6,834 nt of DNA, from assembly GCA_001303705.1 (NCBI GenBank), contig LJUI01000181.1, forward strand, positions 1 through 6,834, given 5' to 3'. The notes beneath the pieces were generated by a model, which worked only from the letters and a program-made list of their open reading frames with translations, was not told the DNA's origin and searched no databases. This stretch comes from a candidate division TA06 bacterium SM23_40 (GTDB taxonomy: Bacteria > LJUI01 > SM1-40). This document shows, piece after piece, positions 6,457 through 6,834 of the stretch. Position numbers and translations under genes: made by a program. How positions within the stretch are numbered: the stretch's first letter is position 1; every line of letters starts with the position of its first letter.

Positions 6457-6834
6457 CTAGTCGTCAATGCTCAATTTCATCAGATGATCGATCGCCTCGC
6501 CGAGAAATCGCTGACCGATCTCGCCGAATCGGGGCGGAATGTCGCTCAGATAGAATCGGTGTGGTGCCCGCTCTCCCTCTTCTTTTCCGAGATTGAGAGA
6601 GTCCAGGGCCGATTGTACTGCGAGCGCCGTCTCCACGGCAGAATCGACGAGGATCACCTTGTGCCCGATTGTCTCGGAAATGACGGGTTTGAGCAGGGGA
6701 TAGTGCGTGCACCCGAGGACGAGGGCTCCGATCTCAGCCTCTTTGAGGGGATCGAGGTATTCCTCGGCGATCAGTCTGGTCGCGGGGCGCAGAAGCCAAT
6801 TCTCCTCGGCGAGCGGGACGAACAGGGGACAACT
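6457..6834 (-). CDS. murI: Glutamate racemase, C-terminal part (5' end outside the window)
   Basis: MurI interconverts L- and D-glutamate in the cytoplasm and supplies D-Glu for peptidoglycan precursors. Reading the minus strand from 6834 gives 125 uninterrupted codons ending in TAG at 6457-6459. The fragment starts inside a CPLFVPL segment typical of the family. It then carries LGCTHYPLL at about local residues 40-48, whose Cys (codon 6709-6711) is the second of the two catalytic cysteines. The tail (ILVDSA, then FYLSDIPPRFGEIGQRFLG) is also family-typical. The N-terminal half with the first catalytic Cys lies beyond 6834, so whether the gene is intact cannot be judged. Its stop is 62 bp before the rph start, on the same strand, which suggests co-transcription. 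Family assignment is secure; the in-frame ATG at 6657 is internal and not a real start. Confidence 0.93.
   Translation of the reverse strand, partial: SCPLFVPLAEENWLLRPATRLIAEEYLDPLKEAEIGALVLGCTHYPLLKPVISETIGHKVILVDSAVETALAVQSALDSLNLGKEEGERAPHRFYLSDIPPRFGEIGQRFLGEAIDHLMKLSIDD

Noticed and set aside
6464-6712. 82-codon minus-strand frame overlapping the murI end
   Set aside because: The murI frame is open from 6834 to 6457 with clear motifs, so the alternative frame, which has none, is a shadow and not evidence of a frameshift.

Overview
The window is an ordinary stretch of bacterial chromosome, roughly 60% GC by eye, in which every gene I can support lies on the minus strand. In the direction of transcription (high to low coordinates) the order is murI (3' end only), rph, an rluD-like pseudouridine synthase gene, topA, trmFO and xerC. 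The genes are packed tightly. rph and rluD overlap by 4 bp, topA and trmFO overlap by 8 bp, trmFO and xerC are 18 bp apart, and the other gaps are 62 and 72 bp. This layout suggests one operon or two adjacent transcription units. The cell makes peptidoglycan (murI) and uses the folate/FAD-dependent tRNA m5U54 enzyme TrmFO instead of the SAM-dependent TrmA. That fits Firmicutes, Deltaproteobacteria-like lineages, Acidobacteria and several candidate phyla, but the sequence alone does not fix the phylum. The topA-trmFO-xerC order is the one known from Bacillus, where hslV and hslU follow; any such genes here would lie beyond position 1.

Region by region: 6457-6834 is the C-terminal 125 codons of glutamate racemase. 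5648-6394 is RNase PH, starting at GTG with a good Shine-Dalgarno. 4683-5651 is an S4-domain RluA-family pseudouridine synthase. 4611-4682 is a short gap with a GC-rich hairpin and the topA ribosome binding site. 2492-4610 is topA, which is broken: its Toprim half and its active-site/zinc-ribbon half are in different frames, and about 25-35 residues that the family has at the junction are missing. 1090-2499 is trmFO. 106-1071 is xerC, with all six catalytic residues present. 1-105 has no gene. It carries a 13-bp tandem repeat running off the window edge and a perfect 16-bp palindrome.

The genes share housekeeping themes: RNA maturation and modification (rph, rluD, trmFO), DNA topology and chromosome-dimer resolution (topA, xerC), and D-glutamate supply for the cell wall (murI). 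I found no defence system, mobile element, CRISPR array or RNA gene, and nothing that looks like a new biological system. The points most worth a second look are the topA lesion and the repeat/palindrome block after xerC.
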